Assembly: GCA_964400515.1 (NCBI GenBank)
Contig: CAYNTJ010000002.1
Span: 124,001-188,000 of the forward strand
DNA length: 64,000 nt
Direction of reading: 5' to 3'
Source: JAAYHV01 sp964400515
GTDB taxonomy: Bacteria; Bacillota; Clostridia; Peptostreptococcales; Anaerovoracaceae
In this document: piece after piece, positions 42,972 to 50,893 of the stretch
How the letters are laid out: each line of letters starts with the position of its first letter
How positions within the stretch are numbered: the stretch's first letter is position 1
Notes under the pieces: model-generated
Told to the model about the DNA's origin: nothing
The model's input: the letters and a program-made list of their open reading frames with translations, nothing else
The model's database searches: none
Program-made: the position numbers and the translations under genes

Positions 42972-43829
42972 TTACAATGCCAAATCTTCAAAATACTTTT
43001 TTAGATATGTGTAAAACTCACTAACCGCCCCATTGTCAGCCTTCTTTTCATTTTTTTTAATAACAATATTCCTATAGCATTTAGGATATATTATGGGTAT
43101 GAAATCCACATTTTCACTTACTCTTTTCCCCCAAGTAAAGGATGGCCAAAATCCAACTCCCAAACCGGCTTCAATGAAGTTCCTTACACTGGTGGTATTA
43201 TCGCTTTCAAAAACAAGGTTGGGATAAAAACCCGCTTCCATCAAGTATTGATCCGTTATTTTTCTTATTCCCTTGCCGTAAATGGATGCAAATTTAAAAT
43301 CCTCGCAATCCCTTAATTCTATTCCCTTGTTTTTATTTATCCCCAGGGACTTTGGCACCGCCAAAAATATTTCTTCATTGATTACATATATATTATCATT
43401 TATCTCAACACTATCTCTTGTGGTACTTATTACAATATCAGAATTCCTAGTTTCCACCTGACTGAAATTAAAGGTTATTTTTTCATTATTCTTTCTGTAA
43501 TTAAGTATGGCATCGGTTACAAGCCTTGATGCCGCCAATACATTAATGTTGATTGTATTGTCCTTTGAATCCTTCAGCTTATTCATCTGAAGCTTGATAT
43601 TATCATAATCCTCAATAATTGGGTCTATGATATTCAAAAGCTCCATGCCGTAATCCGTAAGAACTATATTCCTTCCCTTTGGCATAAACAAGGGTACAGA
43701 AAGTTCCCCTTCCAGTTTTTTAATCATTTGAGATAATGCCGGTTGTGCTATGTGCAGTTCACTTGCAGCCTTAGTCATATGCTGCAGCCTGGCGACCTTT
43801 TGAAAATATTTCAGTTGATTAATATCCAT
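42972..43829 (-). CDS. LysR-family transcriptional regulator
   Basis: 285 residues: an N-terminal winged helix-turn-helix (MDINQLKYFQKVARLQHMTK, AQPALSQMIKKLEGEL, about 1-65) and a C-terminal periplasmic-binding-like sensor (about 90-285) for an unknown small ligand. It is divergent from the PQ-loop gene. A T-N11-A palindrome at 43842-43856 lies in the shared spacer, just inside its own transcript start and about 60 bases upstream of the divergent one, as expected for autorepression and activation. Downstream lies the P1-family peptidase. Confidence 0.9.
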   Translation of the reverse strand: MDINQLKYFQKVARLQHMTKAASELHIAQPALSQMIKKLEGELSVPLFMPKGRNIVLTDYGMELLNIIDPIIEDYDNIKLQMNKLKDSKDNTININVLAASRLVTDAILNYRKNNEKITFNFSQVETRNSDIVISTTRDSVEINDNIYVINEEIFLAVPKSLGINKNKGIELRDCEDFKFASIYGKGIRKITDQYLMEAGFYPNLVFESDNTTSVRNFIEAGLGVGFWPSFTWGKRVSENVDFIPIIYPKCYRNIVIKKNEKKADNGAVSEFYTYLKKYFEDLAL

Positions 43830-43841
43830 ATTTATCCTTTC

Positions 43842-43856
43842 ATAAGCTTAGCTTAT
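43842..43856. promoter_or_regulatory. LysR-type operator (T-N11-A palindrome)
   Basis: ATAAGCTTAGCTTAT is a perfect palindrome with T at 43843 and A at 43855, so T-N11-A. It lies between the LysR gene and the divergent PQ-loop gene. Confidence 0.6.
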
Positions 43857-43869
43857 CTTTATCATATTA

Positions 43870-43898
43870 ATTATATATTAGTAGTAATTAATAAACAA
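43870..43898 (-). promoter_or_regulatory. Promoter of the LysR gene
   Basis: TTGTTT (43893-43898) and TATAAT (43870-43875), spaced 17 bases on the minus strand. It overlaps the region where the divergent promoter must lie. Confidence 0.6.
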
Positions 43899-43928
43899 GT
43901 ATATTATCTATGCCATGGGGAGGTTATT

Positions 43929-44234
43929 ATGTCACAGATATTTGAAACTATTATGCTCCTATGCTTTGGAGCCTCGTGGCCCATGGCTTTGGTAAAAAAC
44001 TACAGGGCAAAATCAGCAAAGGCAATGAGCTTACCCTTTCTGTTACTTATAACATCGGGCTATATATTTGGTATATTTGCCAAGCTTGTAACGGACAACT
44101 ATTCATATGTACTGTGGGTTTATGTTATTAATCTTACTATAGTATTATTAAACCTAATGGTATATTTCAGAAATTTAAACCTTGATAAAGGCTTAGAAAC
44201 AAAAAACAATCCTAGTAGAATAAGTTATAACTAA
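43929..44234 (+). CDS. Small PQ-loop (SemiSWEET/MtN3-like) membrane protein
   Basis: 101 residues, the only confident plus-strand protein gene in the window. Three hydrophobic segments (about 5-20, 36-58, 63-83) and the PQ-loop-like ASWPMALVKNYRAKSAKAMS fit a half-SWEET transporter that works as a dimer for sugars or other small solutes. GGGGAGG lies five bases before ATG 43929, so upstream ATGs inside the LysR gene are rejected. The adjacent divergent LysR gene and operator suggest that regulator controls it. A 15-bp-stem terminator follows directly. Confidence 0.85.
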   Translation: MSQIFETIMLLCFGASWPMALVKNYRAKSAKAMSLPFLLLITSGYIFGIFAKLVTDNYSYVLWVYVINLTIVLLNLMVYFRNLNLDKGLETKNNPSRISYN

Positions 44235-44267
44235 AAAATGGCGCAGATTTTTTAATCTGCGCCATTT
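44234..44267. terminator. Bidirectional terminator between the PQ-loop and hydrogenase genes
   Basis: AAAATGGCGCAGATT pairs perfectly with AATCTGCGCCATTTT (15 bp, four-base loop). The A/T ends give a U-rich tail on both strands. It serves the convergent PQ-loop gene (+) and hydrogenase operon (-). Confidence 0.9.
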
Positions 44268-44270
44268 TAT

Positions 44271-46010
44271 TTAAGCAAACGGATTCCTTGCAATTTCCCA
44301 TTTTGTATGGTCCGTATGGAGCATATGGGATAATTCAGGCCTTCTTTCATATAGAGATAATATGGAAGGATTTTCATGACTGAATCTTAAATTAGCATTT
44401 CTATCCAGGGTATAAAGGGTGGATCCCCTTGTAAGCGATATTTCGTAATCATGGGATACAGGTTGCCCTCCCCCTGCTACGCAGCCTCCAGGGCATGCCA
44501 TAATTTCCACAAAATGATAAAACTTTTCGCCCTTTTCAACGGCATCCACAAGCTTCCTTGCATTGGCAAGGCCGCTGGCTATTGCTATGTGTACAGTTTT
44601 ATCTCCTATATCTATACTGGCTTCCCTCCATCCCGTATTTCCATCCACAGGTCTTACATCATAGAATTTGGAAGGGTCGGGATTTTCATGGGTTAGTATG
44701 GCATAAACACTTCTCAGCGCAGCTTCCATTACTCCGCCGGTGGCTCCGAATATTACGCCTGCTCCTGTTCCCTGACCAACATTAGTACCTTGTATTATAT
44801 CAAACTGACCTTCCTTTAGCTTTGCAGGATTAATAAAGCTTGCTCTCACCATTCTGGCAAGCTCCCTTGTGGTTATTACCAGATCAACATCGGGATCCCC
44901 GTTGGTTTTCATGGTAGGTAGTTCGTATTCAGCTTTTTTTGCTAAACATGGCATAATGGAAACCACATTTATATTTTCCCTGTCTATGCAAAGATTCTTG
45001 GCAACATCTTCTTTTATTATGGTACCAAACATCTGCTGAGGCGATTTGGCTGTGGACAGCTTATTAACAGAGCCCGGGAAATTGGATTTAATAAAGCTTA
45101 CCCAAGCAGGACAGCAAGATGTATACAGCGGGAATTTACTTTCATCATCTTCCTTAAGAAGGTTGATGAATTCCTTTCCCTCCTCCATTATAGTTAAATC
45201 TGCGGAGAAAGTTGTATCAAAGATATAATCTGCTCCCATTCTTCTCAGAGCTGTCACCAGTCTTTCTATGGTGGCAACCTCCGGCTTTATTCCAAGATCT
45301 TCTGCCCAAGCAGTTCTCACCGCCGGAGCAATTTGAATAACCGTAAATTTGCTGTCATCATTTAGCATATCCCTTAAAATCTCGGTATCATCCCTTACCC
45401 TTAAAGCTCCCACAGGGCAATGGGCAACACACTGACCGCAAAGTACGCAGTGGGATTCCTTGATATCCTTATTGCCAAAGACTCCTATGGATGTTTTACC
45501 TCCACTGTTTACCGTATCCCAAACTCCCACGTTTTGTATGTTGTTACAAACCTGAACACATCTTAAACAGCTTATACATTTTGCATTGTCCCTTATAAGG
45601 GGGAAATCGTGATCCCAAGGTTTTTTGACAATTTTCTTTTCATAGATATTATCTATAATTCCCAGGGCATTTGATAATCTTTGAAGCTCACAGCTTCCTG
45701 ACCTTACACAGGAAGTACAGGTAACCTCATGGTTTGACAGTAAAAGCTCCACATTGATTCTACGAGCCTTTCTTACTTTTTCGGAATGGGTATTTATGAC
45801 CATGCCTTCTTGAACCACCGTATTACACGATGTTACCAGTCTTTGGGCCCCTTCCACTTCCACAAGACAAACTCTGCAGTTTCCCGTTTGATTTACATCC
45901 TTCAAATAACAAAGGGTGGGAATATCTATTCCTATTACCTTGGCTGCTTCTAATATGGTAGTACCCTCCGGTACATTTACTTCCATTTTATCTATAATTA
46001 AATTTACCAT
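44271..46010 (-). CDS. hydA: [FeFe] hydrogenase, group A
   Basis: 579 residues. The N-terminal [2Fe-2S] domain has C34, C45, C48 and C62; then an HC3 motif (HEVTCTSCVRSGSCELQ), two [4Fe-4S] clusters (CISCLRCVQVC and CVLCGQCVAHC), and the H-cluster domain with signatures TSCCPAWVSF, MPCLAKKAEYE and MACPGGCVAGGGQP. It reversibly makes hydrogen from reduced carriers in the cytosol. The start ATG 46010 follows GGAGGAAG. It overlaps the flavoprotein gene by seven bases. No NuoE or FMN-binding NuoF subunit is nearby, unlike the bifurcating HydABC complex. Maturases (hydEFG) are not in the window. Confidence 0.95.
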   Translation of the reverse strand: MVNLIIDKMEVNVPEGTTILEAAKVIGIDIPTLCYLKDVNQTGNCRVCLVEVEGAQRLVTSCNTVVQEGMVINTHSEKVRKARRINVELLLSNHEVTCTSCVRSGSCELQRLSNALGIIDNIYEKKIVKKPWDHDFPLIRDNAKCISCLRCVQVCNNIQNVGVWDTVNSGGKTSIGVFGNKDIKESHCVLCGQCVAHCPVGALRVRDDTEILRDMLNDDSKFTVIQIAPAVRTAWAEDLGIKPEVATIERLVTALRRMGADYIFDTTFSADLTIMEEGKEFINLLKEDDESKFPLYTSCCPAWVSFIKSNFPGSVNKLSTAKSPQQMFGTIIKEDVAKNLCIDRENINVVSIMPCLAKKAEYELPTMKTNGDPDVDLVITTRELARMVRASFINPAKLKEGQFDIIQGTNVGQGTGAGVIFGATGGVMEAALRSVYAILTHENPDPSKFYDVRPVDGNTGWREASIDIGDKTVHIAIASGLANARKLVDAVEKGEKFYHFVEIMACPGGCVAGGGQPVSHDYEISLTRGSTLYTLDRNANLRFSHENPSILSLYERRPELSHMLHTDHTKWEIARNPFA

Positions 46011-47848
46011 TTCTTCCTCCTATCCTTCCATTCAGCACCATAACCGTAATGGTCACATCTCATACATCTTTGTGCTTCCTTAATTGCTTCATCTAAAGAT
46101 AGGCCGTTTTCCACAGCATCAAAATCATTACATCTAACCCTGGCCAGTCTTTCTGCACCATTAGCTCTGCCCCAAGGGGTTATATTTACTATATCAGGAT
46201 ATGGTGCATCTATTTCCGGCTCTATTATATGGTTAAAACCAAGGTAATTGTCTATATTGGCAGCGGCAACCTTTCCTGCCGCCACGGCTTTAATAACCGT
46301 TGCAGGTCCTGTAACACAGTCTCCTCCCGAATATACACCTTCCATCTCCCTTACATTGGCCTTTTCGTTTGCCACTATTGCATCCCTGTCCAAAGGCACA
46401 CTGTTTTTACCGAAATGATCCGATTCAATAGCCTGCCCTATGGCAACGATAACAAGATCGCATTCAAATCTAAAGGCATCCAGTCCGCAAGGAATAGGCA
46501 TAGGTCTGTTGGATGAATCCAGCATACCTGCCCTTTGGCCCTTGGCACAGAATGTGATTATTTTACCGTTCTCATCCCTGTCAATTCTTTCCGGTGCCAT
46601 AAGGGTTATTAGTTCACAGCCCTCTGCTATCGCACCTTCAATCTCTGACTCTAAGGCAGTCATATCCTGCCTTCTTCTTCTGTATATTATTGATGTGCTT
46701 TCGGCTCCCAGTCTTACAGCTGTTCTTGCCGCATCCATGGCCACATTTCCTCCGCCGATTACACATACCTTTTTACCGGTGAAATCATACTTTTCACCAT
46801 CTTCTATTCTTCCTAATAGGTCTATGGCAGGTATAATATTATCACCTTCGCACCCTTCCACATCCAGCTTTTTATCGCTATGGGCACCTATGGCAATATA
46901 TACCGCATCAAACTTTTCCCTAAGGTCACTGATACCGGGATTTCCGTCACTTCCTATTTTGGCGTTAAGATGAACATCAATCCCCACCTTAAGTATATTA
47001 TTTATATCCAAATCCAGGGTTTTTTCCGGCAGTCTGTATCTTGGAATTCCATACCGCATCATTCCGCCGAGTTTTTTATGCTTCTCAAAAAGCTCCACCT
47101 TATGCCCCATAATTGATAAAAAATATGCAGCAGTAAGACCCGCAGGTCCTCCCCCTATTACCGCAACCTTTTTACCTGTTTCCGGGAACTTCTTAGGTGC
47201 TTCAATATCTTCTTTTGCATTATCGCAGGCAAATCTTTTCAGCTCCCTAATATTAACCGCATCATCTATTAATATACGTCTGCATTTAGTTTCGCAAGGA
47301 TGCTCGCATACATATCCACATGCCGCAGGGAATGGATTATCCTTTCTAATTACTCTTATGGCATCCTCATATCTTCCCTTTGCAATCATGGCGATGTAGT
47401 CAGGTACCTCAACTCCCGCAGGACATTTTGCTTGGCAAGGTATCTCCTGGGTTGTGGTAAATGCACAGCAATCATTTTCAATATGGCTTATGTAGTCCTC
47501 TCTAAAGCAGCTTATACTGTTTATAACCGCTTCCGCCGCCTTGAATCCTATGGCACAGTCCGCCGAGTTATATATGGTATCGGCAGTAGTTTCAAGCAAA
47601 TCCAGCGTTTCATAATCGGCTTTGCCATCCATTATCTTTTCCAGCATATTGATAAGCTGAGCCAAACCTACCCGGCATGGCGTACATTTTCCGCAGGACT
47701 GGGCATGACAAAGTCTTAAAAATACAGTTACCATATCCACCGGGCACAGCATTGCTGCTCCGGAGTTTACTCTCATGGTAACCGTTTCATAAATTTGGTC
47801 AAGGGCCAGTTCTGCTCTTGAAGGTGGTTCAATTTTAATCCTATCCAC
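46004..47848 (-). CDS. GltD-like FAD/NAD(P) oxidoreductase with NuoF-type Fe-S domain
   Basis: 614 residues, a chimera. Residues 1-120 match the C-terminal [4Fe-4S] part of NuoF (QSCGKCTPCRVGLAQL), without its FMN or NADH sites. Then comes a GltD-type module: Fe-S Cys motifs (CQAKCPAGVEVPDYI, CGYVCEHPCETKCRR), FAD loop VIGGGPAGLTAAYFLS and NAD(P) loop VIGGGNVAMDAARTAVRLG. The GTG start (47846-47848) follows AAGGAG. It overlaps the ABC ATPase upstream and hydA downstream, so it likely passes electrons between NAD(P)H and the hydrogenase, possibly by flavin-based bifurcation. Confidence 0.88.
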   Translation of the reverse strand: MDRIKIEPPSRAELALDQIYETVTMRVNSGAAMLCPVDMVTVFLRLCHAQSCGKCTPCRVGLAQLINMLEKIMDGKADYETLDLLETTADTIYNSADCAIGFKAAEAVINSISCFREDYISHIENDCCAFTTTQEIPCQAKCPAGVEVPDYIAMIAKGRYEDAIRVIRKDNPFPAACGYVCEHPCETKCRRILIDDAVNIRELKRFACDNAKEDIEAPKKFPETGKKVAVIGGGPAGLTAAYFLSIMGHKVELFEKHKKLGGMMRYGIPRYRLPEKTLDLDINNILKVGIDVHLNAKIGSDGNPGISDLREKFDAVYIAIGAHSDKKLDVEGCEGDNIIPAIDLLGRIEDGEKYDFTGKKVCVIGGGNVAMDAARTAVRLGAESTSIIYRRRRQDMTALESEIEGAIAEGCELITLMAPERIDRDENGKIITFCAKGQRAGMLDSSNRPMPIPCGLDAFRFECDLVIVAIGQAIESDHFGKNSVPLDRDAIVANEKANVREMEGVYSGGDCVTGPATVIKAVAAGKVAAANIDNYLGFNHIIEPEIDAPYPDIVNITPWGRANGAERLARVRCNDFDAVENGLSLDEAIKEAQRCMRCDHYGYGAEWKDRRKKW

Positions 47849-48422
47849 AATTATTCTCCTTTACCTTGATAATATTATATTCACTAAAATATTCATATAA
47901 ATTTTCATCGTGGGAGGCCATTATGATAGTTTTCCCCCGGGCCGCACTTTTGATGTATTCAATTACCTTTTTTAATGTTTCCTTATCTATTCCCACAAAG
48001 GGTTCGTCCAGCACAAGAATATCAAATTCTCCGATCAAAGCTCTCACAAGGGCTATTCTTCTCTTCATTCCCCCGGACAGTTTATTTACTCTGACATTCA
48101 AGATATTATCCATGCCCATACCTGCTATGGCCTTTTCCATAAGCTCCCTGTCTTTATTCACAAGCATAAGATTTTTATATACCGACATATCCTCCATCAG
48201 CCTGTCTTCCTGAAAGACTGCTGATATTTTTTTATTCTCCAAGCCTTTAATATTCCCTTTATAGCTGCTGTTTAATCCCAATATTATATTAAGCAGAGTT
48301 GTCTTCCCCACTCCTGATTTACCGATTAAAACATTTAATTGGCCCTCTAGGATTTCACATGAAAAATCCTTTAAAACAATTTTGTCTTCATAGCCGGCAT
48401 TTTGCACATCTATACTTATCAT
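47841..48422 (-). CDS. ABC transporter ATP-binding protein (NitT/TauT type)
   Basis: 193 residues from ATG 48422, placed by GGGGTGAT just upstream; the frame is open further but overlaps the permease. It has Walker A GKSGVGKTT, signature LSGGMKRRIALVRAL, Walker B DILVLDEPF and the H-loop ASHDE. It powers the permease encoded just upstream. It is small for the family but complete. The stop overlaps the GTG start of the flavoprotein gene by eight bases, a tight join between a transporter and a hydrogenase. Confidence 0.9.
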   Translation of the reverse strand: MISIDVQNAGYEDKIVLKDFSCEILEGQLNVLIGKSGVGKTTLLNIILGLNSSYKGNIKGLENKKISAVFQEDRLMEDMSVYKNLMLVNKDRELMEKAIAGMGMDNILNVRVNKLSGGMKRRIALVRALIGEFDILVLDEPFVGIDKETLKKVIEYIKSAARGKTIIMASHDENLYEYFSEYNIIKVKENNCG

Positions 48423-48426
48423 TAAA

Positions 48427-49173
48427 TCACCCCACAATTCTTTCCATTGTAACTTCAAATGATTTAACAATTAATTTTTCAAATATTATACTTAGTATTA
48501 CTATAAGCAGGGTATATGCCATTATTCCCCCGGTATCCAGCTGAAGCTTTGATATATATAGTCCCTCTCCCAATGTCCCGGTGGGAATTCCAATAACCTC
48601 GGCAGCTACTCCTGCCTTCCAGCACATGCCAACGGCAAGATTAAGTCCCGATTTAAAATCATTTCTTATTAGTGGAAGGTATACATATATAATCTTTTTT
48701 ATACCGCTTATATTAAACACCTTGGCCATCTCAAGCATTTTTTTATCCATGGCTTCCATACCGTTTAATATGTTTGTATATATTATCGGATATCCAATCA
48801 AAAGGGATATGAGCACGGAGAGCTTAGAAGACGAAATAAATACAAGGGCAAAGATTATAAAGGAGGCCACAGGTACCGACTTAATTGCCACAAGTAAAGG
48901 CGCTAAAAGCTCCTTTATTCTTTTGTATCTATATGCTAAGGGAGCAGTGATTATAGATAATATCAGTGACAAAGCAATACCCGAAAATATTTTAAGAGAT
49001 GAGTTTAAGGCCGCCTCCCAAAATTCCCCTGTAAGGGCCAAATCATAAAATCTATTTAGAATCTCAAATATAGAAACAAAGAGAAAGTTGTCTTCGTATA
49101 TATACGCGACACTTTCCCATAGTACCAACCAAAATATTACAGCCCATACTTTTATATTATATTTTCGATTCAT
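48427..49173 (-). CDS. ABC transporter permease (SsuC/TauC type)
   Basis: 248 residues with about six membrane segments and the BPD_transp_1 EAA-like loop MAKVFNISGIKKIIYVYLPL, which docks to the ATPase. It belongs to the nitrate/sulfonate/taurine/pyrimidine-precursor permease group. It lies six bases after the binding-protein gene, and its TGA stop is five bases past the ATPase ATG. Confidence 0.9.
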   Translation of the reverse strand: MNRKYNIKVWAVIFWLVLWESVAYIYEDNFLFVSIFEILNRFYDLALTGEFWEAALNSSLKIFSGIALSLILSIITAPLAYRYKRIKELLAPLLVAIKSVPVASFIIFALVFISSSKLSVLISLLIGYPIIYTNILNGMEAMDKKMLEMAKVFNISGIKKIIYVYLPLIRNDFKSGLNLAVGMCWKAGVAAEVIGIPTGTLGEGLYISKLQLDTGGIMAYTLLIVILSIIFEKLIVKSFEVTMERIVG

Positions 49174-49178
49174 TTATC

Positions 49179-50147
49179 CTAATTCCCTATATAATAGAAG
49201 TCATCCAAAGGTATTTTGCCCCCCACCGAAGCCGGGTTTTGATCAAATAACTCTGTAAGATATCCGTTTAACCTTATTTTCATATCTTCATTGGTTATAC
49301 AAACTATATTGCATTTCGGTATGGCAATCTTAGCTGCGGCTTCAGGCAATATTTCATATTCCCCCATAAGCTTCGATGCCTCATCTATGTTTTGATTCAC
49401 ATAGTTAACACTTTCCTCATAGCTTTGTAAAAACGAATTGATCGCATTGGGATTTTCTTCTATAAATTCCCTGTTTCCGATGATTATTCCCGTAATCAAA
49501 GCACTGTCGCTATTTATGTCATCCCATTCCTTAGTCAAATCAACAGCTATTCCTATATTTTCATTTTGCATCATTGATGTGGTAACAAAAGGTTGCGGTA
49601 TCATTACAATACTTCCTTCAGTTGATGCCAATATGGCTGCACATTCGGAATGTTCACTCTTCCATTCTATTTCAACATCTTCTATTCCGTTTTCACTTAA
49701 AATATAGTTTAAGCAATACTCGGGACTGGCTCCTTTACCGCTGGCAACAATGGTTTTACCCTTCAAATCCTCCAGGCTTTTTATGCTGTTTCCGTTTTCA
49801 CATATATATATAACCCCCAGAGTATTAACCGCAAGCACCATCTGGTTTCCTTCTGTTTTACTATATAGGGCAGCTCCCAAATTCGCAGGTACACAAGCCA
49901 GATCCGTTTCCCCGCTTGATATTTTGGCCACCACCTCATCAACGGATCCTGATATGGTAAATTCGTATTCATTACCGTTAACCGGTCCCGTTTTTGAATC
50001 ATCCATCAGCTTTACAAGACCCATACCTGTGGGACCTTTTAAAGCCGCTATTTTAATTCCCGTGGTTTTAAGATAATCATCTTCATTACCGCAAGAGCTC
50101 ATAAGCATTGTGATTAATAATAACGCTGCTATTAATATTTTTTTCAT
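49179..50147 (-). CDS. ABC transporter substrate-binding lipoprotein (NMT1/SsuA-like)
   Basis: 322 residues. Signal peptide with lipobox MLMSSC (Cys19), then a type II periplasmic-binding fold: IKIAALKGPTGMGLVKLMDD near the mature start, DLACVPANLGAALYSKTEGN and LEDLKGKTIVASGKGASPEY. These match the NMT1/THI5-like group that binds thiamine precursors, sulfonates, nitrate or similar; the ligand cannot be read from the sequence. It is the first gene of the operon driven from 50182-50210. The ribosome site GAGGAGTACAA precedes the ATG. Confidence 0.88.
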   Translation of the reverse strand: MKKILIAALLLITMLMSSCGNEDDYLKTTGIKIAALKGPTGMGLVKLMDDSKTGPVNGNEYEFTISGSVDEVVAKISSGETDLACVPANLGAALYSKTEGNQMVLAVNTLGVIYICENGNSIKSLEDLKGKTIVASGKGASPEYCLNYILSENGIEDVEIEWKSEHSECAAILASTEGSIVMIPQPFVTTSMMQNENIGIAVDLTKEWDDINSDSALITGIIIGNREFIEENPNAINSFLQSYEESVNYVNQNIDEASKLMGEYEILPEAAAKIAIPKCNIVCITNEDMKIRLNGYLTELFDQNPASVGGKIPLDDFYYIGN

Positions 50148-50181
50148 TTGTACTCCTCTTTGTTAAATATTTATCTATTAA

Positions 50182-50210
50182 ATGATAACATAACGAATCG
50201 CCCATTTCAA
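50182..50210 (-). promoter_or_regulatory. Promoter of the ABC transporter-hydrogenase operon
   Basis: TTGAAA (50205-50210) and TATCAT (50182-50187), spaced 17 bases on the minus strand, about 35 bases upstream of the binding-protein start. No other promoter of this quality was seen before hydA. Confidence 0.6.
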
Positions 50211-50224
50211 TTGTTTTTTAAATA

Positions 50225-50857
50225 TTACAACTTTTGTATAAGATTATAAATTGACTGAAAACTTTTCGGTTCATTTTTATACATCATTATGTTTGATTGT
50301 ATCTCTTTATATACATTATCCCCTTTGAATTCTTGGTATTTGTCAATATTTCTCTCCAAACAACTCACATAATCCTTACCCCAAGCTTCTTCGTTTAACG
50401 GAAAACTATAAAGAGTCCTATAACCGTATTCCTTCAGCAGCTCATTTTTATATTCTTCATCCCCTATGCTGTCATGAAGCAACAAATAACCGCCCCTTTT
50501 AAGGACTTCATCCGTAAATTCAATCCCCTTGTCAAAGCCAATTATATTAAAAATTCCTTCGGCAAGCACAAGATCGAATTTGATATGGGTCTTTTTAGCC
50601 AGGCTTAAATCACCGTTTAATATTTCTATTTTATAGTCCTTTTTGTTTTCCCTTAAGTTTTCCAAGGCTTTTTTATCCGCATCAACAGCATATATTTTGC
50701 AGTTAAATTTTTTGGCTATCTCAATTGCGGAAATACCGGTACCGCATCCCATATCCAAAACCAACCATTCCCCATCTATATTTATATTAGAAAGCACCTT
50801 TAATAAATATGGATTTAGATTACTCCGGCATTCGTTTAATAAATCATATATATTCAT
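50225..50857 (-). CDS. Class I SAM-dependent methyltransferase, substrate unknown
   Basis: 210 residues. SAM-binding motif I VLDMGCGTGISAIEIA (about 33-48), motif II YAVDADKKALENL and the post-core FDLVLAEGIFNIIGFD. The C-terminal half is charged and not diagnostic. The ribosome site GGGAGTG precedes the ATG. It follows the OPT transporter gene and its terminator, and precedes the ABC/hydrogenase promoter. No substrate is suggested by the neighbours. Confidence 0.8.
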   Translation of the reverse strand: MNIYDLLNECRSNLNPYLLKVLSNINIDGEWLVLDMGCGTGISAIEIAKKFNCKIYAVDADKKALENLRENKKDYKIEILNGDLSLAKKTHIKFDLVLAEGIFNIIGFDKGIEFTDEVLKRGGYLLLHDSIGDEEYKNELLKEYGYRTLYSFPLNEEAWGKDYVSCLERNIDKYQEFKGDNVYKEIQSNIMMYKNEPKSFQSIYNLIQKL

Positions 50858-50873
50858 AACACTCCCAAATAAA

Positions 50874-50893
50874 AAGGAGGGGTTACCCTCCTT
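50874..50893 (-). terminator. Intrinsic terminator of the OPT transporter gene
   Basis: AAGGAGGG-TAAC-CCCTCCTT stem followed by TTTATTT on the minus strand; it overlaps the stop codon of the OPT gene. Confidence 0.8.

Noticed and set aside
43743..43928. Upstream extension of the PQ-loop gene into the LysR gene
   Set aside because: It overlaps the LysR coding region and promoter on the other strand; a strong ribosome site marks ATG 43929.
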